This document shows positions 16,282 to 24,055 of a stretch of 33,067 bases of DNA, in pieces (the first letter of the stretch is position 1; every line of letters begins with the position of its first letter). The notes below the pieces were generated by a model that did no database searches, was not told where the DNA came from, and was given only the letters and a program-made list of their open reading frames with translations. The stretch is from Streptomyces cahuitamycinicus. Its GTDB lineage: Bacteria > Actinomycetota > Actinomycetes > Streptomycetales > Streptomycetaceae. The position numbers and the translations under genes are program-made. The stretch covers positions 1-33,067 of the forward strand of contig NZ_POUC01000039.1 in NCBI RefSeq assembly GCF_002891435.1, in the 5' to 3' direction.

Positions 16282-16881
16282 TCAACGGCCCTTTTCGCGC
16301 ACGGCCTCGTCGAGAACGGGGCCGAGCTCGCGGGCCACGGTGGTCAGGGCCCGGACGTCACGCTCGGCCCGGGCGAGCAGGATCGCTCCCTCCAAGCTGC
16401 TGATCATGAGCGTGGCGAGTGCTCCGGCCCGTTCCTCGGGCACGTCCATCCCGGTCAGGGCTCGGGCGACAGCACCGGTCCAGGTGGTGAAGGCGGCCGA
16501 TGCCGCCTTCCGCGCGGAGGGGACCGACTCCGCGCAGTCCACCATGGCGGCCGCCACCGGGCAGCCGCCCGCGAAGCCGTCGGTCTCGTACTCGTCGGTC
16601 CACTGACGCACCATCGAGGCGAACAGCCCACTCGGTGTCGGCTCGGGCAGCGCGGCCAGGAAACGTGCGACACGGCCGGCCGCGTAGTCACCTGCCCAGC
16701 CCACCGCCTCGTCGACCAACTGCGCCTTGCCGCCGGGAAAGTAGTGCTGTAGCGAACCGCGTGGCGCGGTGGCCTCGAGGGCGACCTCGCGCATGCCGGT
16801 GGAGACGACTCCGTCGCGTCGGATGAGCTGCGCCGCACTGAAGATCATCCGCTCACGCGGCCCCCGCTCGGCCTTGGCCAT
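16282..16881 (-). CDS. TetR/AcrR family transcriptional regulator
   Basis: This 199-aa protein has an N-terminal helix-turn-helix at about residues 10-55 ([21 protein letters not shown] ... [19 protein letters not shown]), typical of the LmrA/YxaF-like TetR branch. The C-terminal all-alpha ligand domain contains GGCPVAAAM. The start ATG follows GGAGG by 7 bases. It is divergent from a beta-hydroxyacid dehydrogenase-like gene. The intervening 148 bases hold two identical 16-bp palindromes, so it very likely represses both itself and the dehydrogenase until a ligand binds. The ligand is unknown. Confidence 0.9.
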   Translation of the reverse strand: MAKAERGPRERMIFSAAQLIRRDGVVSTGMREVALEATAPRGSLQHYFPGGKAQLVDEAVGWAGDYAAGRVARFLAALPEPTPSGLFASMVRQWTDEYETDGFAGGCPVAAAMVDCAESVPSARKAASAAFTTWTGAVARALTGMDVPEERAGALATLMISSLEGAILLARAERDVRALTTVARELGPVLDEAVREKGR

Positions 16882-16927
16882 CGTCGACCTCCGTCAACTC
16901 GCTCGCGGTCCTGCCCGGGCACCACCC

Positions 16928-16971
16928 TATGACCGCGGTCATAATCACGACTACTATGACCGCGGTCATAG
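16928..16971. promoter_or_regulatory. Twin TetR operators (two identical palindromes)
   Basis: TATGACCGCGGTCATA occurs at 16928-16943 and 16955-16970, each a perfect 16-bp palindrome; the second extends to 18 bp (16954-16971). Centres are 27 bases apart, about 2.6 helical turns. They sit between the divergent TetR and dehydrogenase genes, the expected place for autoregulatory operators. Confidence 0.88.
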
Positions 16972-17029
16972 TCGAGGACGACGCCGGTGGCGGCTCGGCC
17001 GCGGGACGAGCCGGAGGAGGCGGTACGTC

Positions 17030-17941
17030 ATGTACGTCGGTTTCATCGGTCTGGGGGTCATGGGGCAGCCCATGGCACTGAACCTCGCTCGTGCCGGGAC
17101 ACGGCTCGTCGTCTGGAACCGCACCCCCGGGCGATGCGAACCGCTGCACGCCGCCGGCGCCGAGGTGGCGGCGAGCAGCGCCGAGGTGTTCGACCGGGCG
17201 TCCACCGTCTTCCTCATGCTGGCCGACGAGACGGCCGTGGACGCGGTGCTGGGCCGCGGTACGCCGGATTTCACCCAGCGCGTCGCCGGTCGTACGGTCG
17301 TCCGCATGGGCACTACCTCGGCCGAGTACTCCTGCACCCTCCAGGAGGACATCCGGACAGCGGGCGGGCGTTACGTCGAGGCCCCGGTCTCCGGCAGCCG
17401 TCTCCCTGCCGAACGGGGCGAGCTGGTGGGAATGCTGGCGGGCGACGGCGATGCCGTGACGGCCGTGCGGCCCCTGCTCGGCGCGATGTGCCGGGAGACG
17501 TTCGTGTGCGGGGCGGTCCCTGGTGCGCTGCGACTGAAGTTCTCGGTGAACCTGTTCCTGATCACCGTCGTCACGGGCCTTGCCGAGGCGTTCCACTTCG
17601 CTGAGCGGCACGGGCTCGACCAGCGTCTCTTCCGGGATGTCCTGGACGCCGGCCCCATGGCCAGTGCCGTCTCCCGGGCCAAGGCCTCGAAGCTGCTGGA
17701 GCGTGACTTCTCGGTGCAGGCAGCCGCCGCTGACGTCCTGAAGAACAATCACCTCATCGCCGAGGCGGCCCGCAAGGCGGACCTGGCGTCCCCTCTTCTG
17801 GACGTGTGCCACGCCCTCTACACCGAGACCGTCCAACGGGGCCACGGCGGCGAGGACATGGCGGCCGTCCTGCGCGCCCTGGAGGCTCGGACCGACGGAA
17901 CACCCGTTGCGGCGAACGGAATCGCCGGCACGTCCGCCTAG
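17030..17941 (+). CDS. NAD(P)-dependent beta-hydroxyacid dehydrogenase (6PGDH/HIBADH family)
   Basis: In this 303-aa protein the Rossmann motif GFIGLGVMG is at residues 4-12, the substrate loop is EAPVSGS, and the likely catalytic Lys170 is in LRLKFSVN (usually followed by NN; here SVN). An all-alpha NAD_binding_11-type C-terminus contains [16 protein letters not shown], near the usual KDLxLA motif. The family oxidises beta-hydroxyacids such as 3-hydroxyisobutyrate, tartronate semialdehyde or related compounds, and includes imine reductases. ATG 17030 follows GGAGGAGG. It is divergent from the TetR gene over twin operators, so expression is probably ligand-induced. The altered lysine context leaves the substrate open. 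Confidence 0.87.
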   Translation: MYVGFIGLGVMGQPMALNLARAGTRLVVWNRTPGRCEPLHAAGAEVAASSAEVFDRASTVFLMLADETAVDAVLGRGTPDFTQRVAGRTVVRMGTTSAEYSCTLQEDIRTAGGRYVEAPVSGSRLPAERGELVGMLAGDGDAVTAVRPLLGAMCRETFVCGAVPGALRLKFSVNLFLITVVTGLAEAFHFAERHGLDQRLFRDVLDAGPMASAVSRAKASKLLERDFSVQAAAADVLKNNHLIAEAARKADLASPLLDVCHALYTETVQRGHGGEDMAAVLRALEARTDGTPVAANGIAGTSA

Positions 17942-18024
17942 GCTGGAAACCGCGGCTGTTCATGGGCGCCAGCGCGCAAGGAGGGCCGCCGTACGGGGCC
18001 GGTGAGTTGTGAGCTGACCCGAAC

Positions 18025-19122
18025 TCAGGCGAAGGTGACACGCATCCGGCCCTCGCTCAGGACTTCGAGCACCAGAGAGACCAGGTCGTACGGTTCGCCC
18101 TCTGGGGTCAGGGCGTGGGAGAGATGCTCGCGCGCGGTTGCGACGTCCCGCCAACGGAGGGTTGCGGGGGCGGTGTACCCGAAATTGCCCTCGAGGCAGT
18201 CCGCGAGGGCGTCCACGCAGCCGCCGAAGTATCCTCCCGGCCCGTTGACGGCCTCGCCGAGTGCCAGGTAGAGGCTCGGCTCGTCGGTGATGTGGCGGCC
18301 GTCCAGCTCGTACAGCTGTCCCGCCGGACCGTCCGGGTGCTGGAGTCGGCAACCCCGTTCGAGGACGAGTTCGAGCCAGGCCTCGCGTTGCCGGGTATCC
18401 AGGCCGGCCCAGGCGCCGGGGGCTTCCGGCGGGCCAACGAGCCAGCGGTCCCAGATGGGACGGGCGTATCCGGGGACGGGTCTGTCGAGCTCGTCGCCGA
18501 GTTCCAGGTCGATCAGATCCGGCCCGTGGGCGGACGGGCGCCACTCACGGATCCTGGGGCGCAGCAGCCGGTCGGTGAGCGGCTCGCCGCTGTCGTCCCG
18601 GATCTCCAGCCAGGCCTCGTCCAAATCCAGTGCGCGCCGGGTGCCTTTCGCGAGTGCCTGCCGCAGCCGGTCACCCGGCGAGAGGCCCCGCAGGACGAGC
18701 GAGGGAGCGGCCTGCTCTTCCGGCAGGACGCGCGTGAACTCCCGGCACGAGCCCAGCCACCGGTTCCCGTCGTGCAGACGGACCGGAGCCCGGTATCCCT
18801 CCGGAGGGCCCATGTGGTCGTCCACGCCCGTGAGCACCAGAGCATCCGTTCGCGATCGCTGACCGAGGCTCTCCGCGTCCTCCAGCAGCCAGGGGTCGGT
18901 CGTCCTGTCCTCCGGCACCAGCCACACCCGGCATCCGACCCAGCCACGCACCCCCGCACCGTCCGGCACCCAGCCGAAGAGTTCGTAGGTCGAGCGCCTG
19001 GGTTCCCTGAACAGTCCCTCCACCTCGGCACAGACCCCCCAGATGTGGCCGTGCTCCGACTCCGTCAGGACGTACCGCCCCTGACCGCCGTGTCCCCCGC
19101 CTCCATGCACGGTGGGAATCAT
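18025..19122 (-). CDS. Barstar-domain protein with a large unknown N-terminal region
   Basis: The last 90 residues match the barstar (barnase inhibitor) fold: YELDGRHITDEPSLYLALGE, then GPGGYFGGCVDALADCL, TLRWRD and a C-terminal strand. The preceding 270 residues are not assignable and include ERGCRLQHPD and repeated Trp-rich strands. Barstar relatives bind and block ribonuclease toxins in the cytoplasm. No barnase-like RNase gene is visible nearby, so it may be an orphan immunity protein or have another binding role. ATG 19122 is used here; ATG 19173 in the same frame adds 17 residues. Neither has a good ribosome site. Confidence 0.72.
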   Translation of the reverse strand: MIPTVHGGGGHGGQGRYVLTESEHGHIWGVCAEVEGLFREPRRSTYELFGWVPDGAGVRGWVGCRVWLVPEDRTTDPWLLEDAESLGQRSRTDALVLTGVDDHMGPPEGYRAPVRLHDGNRWLGSCREFTRVLPEEQAAPSLVLRGLSPGDRLRQALAKGTRRALDLDEAWLEIRDDSGEPLTDRLLRPRIREWRPSAHGPDLIDLELGDELDRPVPGYARPIWDRWLVGPPEAPGAWAGLDTRQREAWLELVLERGCRLQHPDGPAGQLYELDGRHITDEPSLYLALGEAVNGPGGYFGGCVDALADCLEGNFGYTAPATLRWRDVATAREHLSHALTPEGEPYDLVSLVLEVLSEGRMRVTFA

Positions 19123-19295
19123 GCCCCGATCAGGTCCGTCTGTCTCCGCCTTTCGAGCGGTTGTGGGCCACATGTGGTGGGCAGAGCGATGAGTTTCGGG
19201 AGCGCGTCGGGTCCATGGGTGCGACGGTCACCGAAACGCATCCCAAGAAGACCGCCCGTCCGTCCCGCCGGTCAACCGCACGCAAGGAGAGCCAC

Positions 19296-19871
19296 ATGGC
19301 CGCCACCTACACCTTCGACGTCTTCTCCAGCCTCGACGGCTACGGCGCCGCCGGCGCCGACTGGACCGGCTACTGGGGCAAGCAAGGCCCCGAGCTGCTC
19401 GACCACCGCCTCGCCCTCTACGACGAGGAGCAGCGGATGGTCTTCGGCGCCAATACGTACCGGGCCTTCGCACAGATGCTGGCTTCGAGCACCGAGGAAT
19501 CCGACGTGCGCGACCCATGGGTCACGCGGATGCGGAACCTGCCGGCAACGGTGGTGTCGAGGACGTTGGAAGGTCCCCTCGACTGGCCCGACGCGACGGT
19601 CGTGAGCGGTGACGCCGTCGAGGTCGTCGCCCGGCTCAAGGAGGAGTCCGCGGTGCCGTTGCGCTCCCACGGCAGCCTGTCGCTGAACCGCGCGCTGATG
19701 GCGGCCGGACTGGTGGACCGCCTGCAGGTGACGCTCTTCCCCGTCATCACCGGCCGGACCGGGCTGGACCGGATCTTCCAGGACGCGGCGGATTTCGATC
19801 TGGAGCTGATCGGGAACCGGACGCTCGACGGTCACGTCCAAGAGCTGCTTTACCGCCCCACCCTCCACTGA
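19296..19871 (+). CDS. Dihydrofolate reductase / RibD C-terminal family reductase
   Basis: The 191-aa protein starts YTFDVFSSLDGYGAAGADW, the usual opening of RibD_C/DHFR-like proteins (S.DG). It continues with QRMVFGANTYRAF, LPATVVSRTL, a ligand region with GSLSLNRALMAAGLVDRLQV, and the FPVITGRTGL core. The family reduces pteridine or deaminated flavin-precursor substrates with NADPH, but most stand-alone members are uncharacterised. ATG 19296 is chosen because AAGGAGAG lies 5-6 bases upstream; the frame is open further upstream without family similarity. The next gene begins 21 bases after its stop but seems to have its own promoter. Confidence 0.88.
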   Translation: MAATYTFDVFSSLDGYGAAGADWTGYWGKQGPELLDHRLALYDEEQRMVFGANTYRAFAQMLASSTEESDVRDPWVTRMRNLPATVVSRTLEGPLDWPDATVVSGDAVEVVARLKEESAVPLRSHGSLSLNRALMAAGLVDRLQVTLFPVITGRTGLDRIFQDAADFDLELIGNRTLDGHVQELLYRPTLH

Positions 19872-19879
19872 CCGCCCGG

Positions 19880-19885
19880 TAGCCT
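19880..19885 (+). promoter_or_regulatory. -10 box TAGCCT for a leaderless small gene
   Basis: TAGCCT fits the TAnnnT pattern and ends 7 bases before ATG 19893. No Shine-Dalgarno sequence precedes that ATG, so the message is probably leaderless. Confidence 0.4.
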
Positions 19886-19892
19886 CGCGCTC

Positions 19893-20066
19893 ATGGACCG
19901 ACTGCCCGCGAGCGTGGACCACGACATCCTGGCGCACCGGAGCATCGCCGCGATCGCGACGATCCGCGAGACGTTCGGCTGCACGATTCACCAGGCACTC
20001 GACGCCTACGCCCAGCGGTGCGAAGAACTCCGCCGCGACCGGCCGGGCGACTTCCATCCGTCCTAG
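19893..20066 (+). CDS. Small conserved-looking protein, 57 aa
   Basis: This short frame begins MDRLPASVDHDILAH, has a helical middle (SIAAIATIRETFGCTIHQAL) and ends with TAG inside a hairpin. Third positions are strongly G/C, as in neighbouring genes. The composition suggests a small soluble helical protein, possibly DNA- or protein-binding, but no function is known to me. The -10 box 7 bases upstream and the terminator exactly at the stop support a real transcription unit. I recall similar short proteins in other Streptomyces, without certainty. Confidence 0.6.
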   Translation: MDRLPASVDHDILAHRSIAAIATIRETFGCTIHQALDAYAQRCEELRRDRPGDFHPS

Positions 20067-20095
20067 GTGTGCTGTGCTGTGACAGCACGCCTAGG
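20062..20095. terminator. Hairpin terminator between convergent genes
   Basis: Arms 20062-20075 and 20082-20095 pair over 14 bases with one mismatch around a 6-base loop. Both flanking stop codons (TAG at 20064 on plus, TAG at 20093-20091 on minus) lie inside the arms, making it a shared bidirectional terminator. Confidence 0.8.
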
Positions 20096-20384
20096 CGTTG
20101 GCGTGGCGACGCCAAGCCGGCCTGCGGGGAGCGGCGTGGTGCACGGGCTCGTCCGAGTGGTCGGCCTGCTGACGCCTCAGCCAGATCGACGTCATGCCCA
20201 GCAGCGCGGCGAAGACCACCAGGAACACCACCGAAATCCACATCTGCCTGCTGCCGGGGTCGTCCCACCCGGCCGACACGGCCGACACGGCCCACAGGGC
20301 GGCACCCCCGGCGTAGAACGTGCGCATCCGGCGCAGCTGCCGCAGGGCTCGTACGGATTCGGCGTGATCGGTTTCGGTAGCCAT
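20091..20384 (-). CDS. Small two-helix membrane protein, 97 aa
   Basis: The ATG at 20384 gives MATETDHAESVRALRQLRRM, a charged cytoplasmic stretch. Two predicted transmembrane helices follow (TFYAGGAALWAVSAVSAGW and MWISVVFLVVFAALLGMTSI), then a basic His/Arg tail. No family is recognised; it resembles the many small two-helix membrane proteins of actinomycetes. Its stop lies in the shared hairpin. A longer in-frame extension upstream exists, but it would be Arg-rich out-of-frame-like sequence overlapping the next gene. Confidence 0.7.
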   Translation of the reverse strand: MATETDHAESVRALRQLRRMRTFYAGGAALWAVSAVSAGWDDPGSRQMWISVVFLVVFAALLGMTSIWLRRQQADHSDEPVHHAAPRRPAWRRHANA

Positions 20385-20416
20385 GCCGACGCAGGTACCC
20401 CGATCCGCGCCGCCTA

Positions 20417-21112
20417 TCAGCCCGCGCCGATTTCCCGCATCGCGTCGAGGAGGTACGGCTCGTCGAGGCGGGCGTCGTCGACACGGTCGCGCACCTCGGT
20501 CAGGAGCCAGCTCAGCAACTCGGCGGAGGCGTCGTACTCGTCGTAGAAGCCCATGCGCAGCTCGGTGATCTCGTACTCGACCAGCACGTCGTCGAGGAAT
20601 TCGGCCAGTTGCGCGTCGGCCGTCTCGGTGCGGGTGTCGGTCCAGACGTCCAGCCAGGGGCGCAGGGCACCGGTGGCCACGGTGATGAGGCTGAGGATCT
20701 CCCTGATGGAGACGGGACCGGGACGTGCGTGCAGGGCAGCTTGCCACCAAGCGGCCCAGACCTCGTGAAGTGCGCTGGTCAGGGGCGCGTCCCAGGTGGT
20801 CCACCCCGCTGCGACCAGGCGCGATGCGATGAGGTTCTCGTCGACATGGAGCCTGCCGGTGACGGCGGAGCGGACGATGCGTGGCGCGAGGCGACGGTAG
20901 AGACGCGGGAAGTCGTCCCAGTGGCTGGGGACTTCCGCCGCGACGGCGGACAGCAGGTCGTCGGCTATCAAGTCGGGCGGTCCGGAGAGTGCGGCCAGGT
21001 CCTGGCCGCCGTAGCAGTGAGTGCATCCGGTGACGGGGAAGGGCTCTTCCGAGGCGAAGGCGCGATCGAGGGCGTCGAGCGCTGTCGCGAGCTGTTGCCG
21101 GTGGCGAGACAT
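20417..21112 (-). CDS. Hypothetical protein with N-terminal CTHC motif, 231 aa
   Basis: Starting at ATG 21112 (GCAGG upstream), the protein begins MSRHRQQLATALDALDRAF and then VTGCTHCYGGQDLAALSGP, a Cys-x2-Cys pair that could bind metal or be redox active. The rest is predicted mainly helical with conserved-looking Trp-rich segments (EVWAAWWQAAL, GALRPWLDVW) and an acidic end. No transmembrane helix or signal peptide is visible. Codon use is typical of the region. I do not recognise the family. It is followed 33 bases later by the small membrane protein gene and could be cotranscribed. Confidence 0.65.
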   Translation of the reverse strand: MSRHRQQLATALDALDRAFASEEPFPVTGCTHCYGGQDLAALSGPPDLIADDLLSAVAAEVPSHWDDFPRLYRRLAPRIVRSAVTGRLHVDENLIASRLVAAGWTTWDAPLTSALHEVWAAWWQAALHARPGPVSIREILSLITVATGALRPWLDVWTDTRTETADAQLAEFLDDVLVEYEITELRMGFYDEYDASAELLSWLLTEVRDRVDDARLDEPYLLDAMREIGAG

Positions 21113-21255
21113 GGCGACCTGCCGGGGGGACTCCGACCGGATGACCGGCGAAGATCGCAGGCTATCAGCTGTGCTCTTCCGTCCCCCGGGTTCTGCGACG
21201 GACTCGGCCCAGGGGGCGGGCGCCCGGGGCGGCCAGGCCGAAGGTGGTGCCGTGA

Positions 21256-22023
21256 TCAGTCCTCGTGGCGCCGACGCGCGAGATGGACGGTGAGGTCGGC
21301 GGTCATCTCGACCGTGTCCGGGAGGACCTGCCTGATCCGGCTGAACGCCTGCTCTCGCGCCGAGGCCGGCAGGACGAGATAGGCCGAGACGGTCGAGAGG
21401 TGCCCGACGTAGTCGTGGGCGGTCATCGTCACATGCCGCTCGATCACGGCCTGTTGGACGTCGGTGAACCACTCGGACCGTTGCAGCTCGCTGCCGGGCC
21501 ACTGCATCTCATGATCCGGTGGGGTCCCGTCGGGGGACGGAATCTCGTCGCTCTCCAGGAACGGTGCCCTCGCCGCGCTAACGGCTTCCTGCACGGCCGC
21601 GTCGGCCGGTCGGAACGGCCCGCCGAACGAGGCGAACACGCCCCCCGGCTCCAGTAGCGCGGCGATGCGTGGCCACCGGCCCTCCGGGTTCGTCCAGTGC
21701 AGCGCTGCCGCCGCGTAGACCAGCCCGTACCGCTCCCCCGGCCGCAGGTCCTCGAACGCGGCTCGCACCGTTGCGACGTTCGCCGGCACGTGCTTGCGCA
21801 GCTCGGCGAGCATGGACCCGTCGGGCTCGGTCGCGGTGACCGCGATCCCCCGTCGAGCGAACAGCCGGGTCGCCTTGCCCGTCCCGGCACCGATCTCGAG
21901 GGCAGTGGGGACCGGACGGCCCGCGTACGCCATCACCATCGCGAACAGTTCCACGGGGTACCCCGGCCGGAACCGCTCGTAGGCTGCCGCGACCCCTCCG
22001 AAGCTCAGCGCACGACCGGACAT
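21256..22023 (-). CDS. Class I SAM-dependent methyltransferase
   Basis: Starting at ATG 22023 the protein is 255 aa and opens SGRALSFGGVAAAYERFRPGYP, the usual start of a Methyltransf_11/25 subgroup. Motif I is ALEIGAGTGKATR, motif II has TATEPDGSM, and the motif IV/V region is YAAAALHW. The end LTVHLARRR is typical. The enzyme transfers a methyl group from SAM to an unidentified small molecule. An in-frame ATG at 22032 is possible, but AGGA placed 8 bases before 22023 supports the shorter form. It lies 73 bases downstream of the MarR gene on the same strand. Confidence 0.88.
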   Translation of the reverse strand: MSGRALSFGGVAAAYERFRPGYPVELFAMVMAYAGRPVPTALEIGAGTGKATRLFARRGIAVTATEPDGSMLAELRKHVPANVATVRAAFEDLRPGERYGLVYAAAALHWTNPEGRWPRIAALLEPGGVFASFGGPFRPADAAVQEAVSAARAPFLESDEIPSPDGTPPDHEMQWPGSELQRSEWFTDVQQAVIERHVTMTAHDYVGHLSTVSAYLVLPASAREQAFSRIRQVLPDTVEMTADLTVHLARRRHED

Positions 22024-22096
22024 GCCGAGCATCCTGGCACACCGGTTCCGGAGACGAGCGCTCGGGGAGACCGGCCGCGTACCGGCTCAAGACGGC

Positions 22097-22521
22097 TCAG
22101 GAGCCCCGGGTGTGGTGGTCCAGCAAGCGAGTGAGCAGCTGCACGAACCGGTCCCGTCCGGTCCGGCTCAGTGGTGCGAGGAGTTGGTCGTGGAGGTCGT
22201 CCAGGACCTCGTCCAGCGGCGTAGGTGGCGGCGGCCCCGGGCGGAGATCGTGATGACGTTGCGGCGCCGGTCGCCGGGATCCGGCGCCCGCTCGACGAGG
22301 TCGCGCCCGGCCAGTTCGTTCAGCACCCCGGCCATGTCGCTGCGGTGGATGCCGGAGCGTCCGCTCAGCTCCGCCTGGCCGGCCGGCCCGTACTCCTGCA
22401 GCGAGGCGAGCACGGCGTAGTGCCACTTGCGGGCGTCGGCCCGGGCCAACCCGTCGGTGATCAACCGGTCCGACCGCGTGGTCAGGTGCGACAGCAGTCG
22501 GCCGGCCCGCCGACGCAGCAA
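22097..22521 (-). CDS. MarR family transcriptional regulator, apparent frameshift
   Basis: From TTG 22521 the frame encodes the MarR winged helix (KWHYAVLASLQEYGPAGQAE, IHRSDMAGVLNELAGRDLVER, DRRRNVITISARGRRHL). At about 22220 this frame goes on to a non-family tail ending at 22168, while the expected C-terminal dimer helix (LDEVLDDLHDQLLAPLS ... FVQLLTRLLDHH) continues in another frame to a stop at 22097. One added C in CGCCGCTGG would join them. A similar single-base slip near 22533 would also link an ATG at 22546 to the domain. The gene is divergent from a hydrolase with a MarR-like inverted repeat between them. Confidence 0.7.
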
Positions 22522-22636
22522 GTCGGGCGTCTGAGCGCGCCGTCATCAGGCAGGTCGGCTGCTGCGGCTCTGATCATGGCACCGACCCTATCCGTTGTAT
22601 CGGTCCCACAGACGATGTACGTTCGCAAGGCAGGAA

Positions 22637-22653
22637 CGTTAGTGCGACTAACG
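22637..22653. promoter_or_regulatory. Likely MarR operator
   Basis: CGTTAGT-GCG-ACTAACG is a perfect inverted repeat with 7-bp arms and a 3-bp spacer, and an overlapping ACTA-ACGC-TAGT repeat follows. It lies about 30 bases before the hydrolase start and 115 bases from the divergent MarR gene. AT-rich arms of this kind are typical of MarR sites. Confidence 0.7.
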
Positions 22654-22680
22654 CTAGTTGAGTGCTTTCACGACAGGACG

Positions 22681-23430
22681 ATGTTGCCCACCCAGACACT
22701 GCTGATCCCCACCGAGGACGGCCGGGCCGACGCCTTCGCCGCCCATCCCGACGACGGCGAACGGCACCCCGGGGTGCTGATGTACCCGGACGGCTTCGGC
22801 ATCCGGCCCGTACCGCGGGAGATGGCCTGCGAACTCGCGGGGCACGGATACTACGTGCTTGTCCCCAACGTCTTCTACCGGCACGGCCCGGCACCGCTGA
22901 TCGAACTCCCCGAGCACATCGGAGAAGAGGTCCGGCCCGCGGTCTTCGCCCGGCTGATGCCCATGATCGAGGCGCACAGCACCGAACGAGTCCTGCGTGA
23001 CGCCGAGGCCTACCTCCAGTTCCTCACCACCCGGCCCGAGGTCGGGGCCGGACCGGTCGCGGTGACCGGCTACTGCATCGGCGGACTCCTGGCGATGCGC
23101 ACCGCCGCGGCCCACCCCGACCGGGTGGCCGCCGTCGCCGGGTTCCACGGGCCCGTCGCGGCCGACGGGCCCGAAGGGCTGCACCGCCTCCTGTCCGGGC
23201 TCACCGCCGAGGTCCATCTCGGCCATGCCGAGTCCGACCTGACGCCCGAGGCTCTCGGCGAGCTCAACCGTGCGCTGGATGCCGCAGGTGTCACCTACAT
23301 CTCCGAGATCTATCCCGGCACCGTCCACGGCTTCACGATGTCCGACACCGACGCCTTCGACCCCTCCGCACTCCAACGCCACTGGGACGACCTGCTTCCC
23401 CTCCTCGGACGCACCCTGACCGGCGGCTGA
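22681..23430 (+). CDS. Dienelactone hydrolase family protein
   Basis: This 249-aa alpha/beta hydrolase carries the DLH signature GYCIGG with nucleophile Cys132 (Cys rather than Ser, as in true dienelactone hydrolases), an acidic residue in HAESDLTPEAL, and the catalytic His in TVHGF. The opening PHPGVLMYPDGFG-type strand matches the family oxyanion region. The family hydrolyses lactones or esters, originally in chloroaromatic breakdown. It is divergent from a MarR gene over an inverted repeat, so induction by an aromatic or phenolic ligand is plausible, though inferred. The ATG has only a weak GGA ribosome site. Confidence 0.9.
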   Translation: MLPTQTLLIPTEDGRADAFAAHPDDGERHPGVLMYPDGFGIRPVPREMACELAGHGYYVLVPNVFYRHGPAPLIELPEHIGEEVRPAVFARLMPMIEAHSTERVLRDAEAYLQFLTTRPEVGAGPVAVTGYCIGGLLAMRTAAAHPDRVAAVAGFHGPVAADGPEGLHRLLSGLTAEVHLGHAESDLTPEALGELNRALDAAGVTYISEIYPGTVHGFTMSDTDAFDPSALQRHWDDLLPLLGRTLTGG

Positions 23431-23457
23431 CACCCGGTCGACGTCGCGGGCAGGCAC

Positions 23458-23482
23458 GGGCCGGGCTCATGAAGCCCGCCCC
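23458..23482. terminator. Hairpin between convergent hydrolase and DUF488 genes
   Basis: Arms 23458-23467 and 23473-23482 pair over 10 bases with one mismatch around the loop CATGA. It lies between the two convergent stop codons (23430 and 23501). Confidence 0.55.
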
Positions 23483-23500
23483 GTCGGCACCCGGCTCGCC

Positions 23501-23998
23501 TCACGACGGGCGCAGGTGCTCGACCGTGACGTGGTGCCGCTCGGCCAGTCGCCTGGCGATCAGCGAGCGGTGGCATGCTTCCGGACCGCGCTCGACGCAG
23601 AACAGCGCCGCGGTGCCGCCGTCGAGCAGCGCCGAGACGATCGGTGTGAGGTCGGCATGGTCGAGGATCTCGGCGGTGTAGCGGCGGGTGTACTCGGCGG
23701 CGAGTTCGCGGCGGGAGCGCTTGCCGACCCCCTGGCGGTCGTCCTCGGCGTACTGGAGGTGGCGCAGTTCGGTGGTCGGGGCGAGCTCGGGGTGATGCTC
23801 GTAGGCGATCCCGGCGTGGGCGAGGGCCGCTTGCAGCCGGAGTGAGTTCGCCCAGGCGTACTCGGGTCCGCGGACGCCGCGGCGCTGACGTACGTCGAGC
23901 AGGCGGCGGACGTCGGCGTGCCGCAGTCGGCGCAGGAACGAGTCGCGGTCGAAGCCGTAGACGCCGATCGTCACCATCTTGAGCATCGGCCCACCCAT
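23501..23998 (-). CDS. DUF488 domain protein
   Basis: The 165-aa protein begins VTIGVYGFDRDSFLRRL, then LLDVRQRRGVRGPEYAW and GIAYEHHPELAP. The conserved end CVERGPEACHRSLIARRL contains the Cys/His/Arg motif of the DUF488 family. The family is widespread, cytoplasmic and of unknown function, though the conserved Cys-x-Glu and CHR residues suggest an enzyme. An in-frame Met at residue 5 (MLKMVTIG) is an alternative start. It precedes the RidA-like gene's downstream end by 57 bases but faces the same way, so cotranscription from the RidA side is possible. Confidence 0.88.
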   Translation of the reverse strand: MGGPMLKMVTIGVYGFDRDSFLRRLRHADVRRLLDVRQRRGVRGPEYAWANSLRLQAALAHAGIAYEHHPELAPTTELRHLQYAEDDRQGVGKRSRRELAAEYTRRYTAEILDHADLTPIVSALLDGGTAALFCVERGPEACHRSLIARRLAERHHVTVEHLRPS

Positions 23999-24055
23999 CT
24001 GCTCACTGCTCGTGCCGGTGCGGCCGGCACGAGCAGCACAAGCGGCGAGGTCGCA

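Noticed and set aside
17942..18024. Terminator between the dehydrogenase and barstar genes
   Set aside because: Only 5-bp arms (GAGTT/AACTC) with a long loop could be found, too weak to report as a feature.
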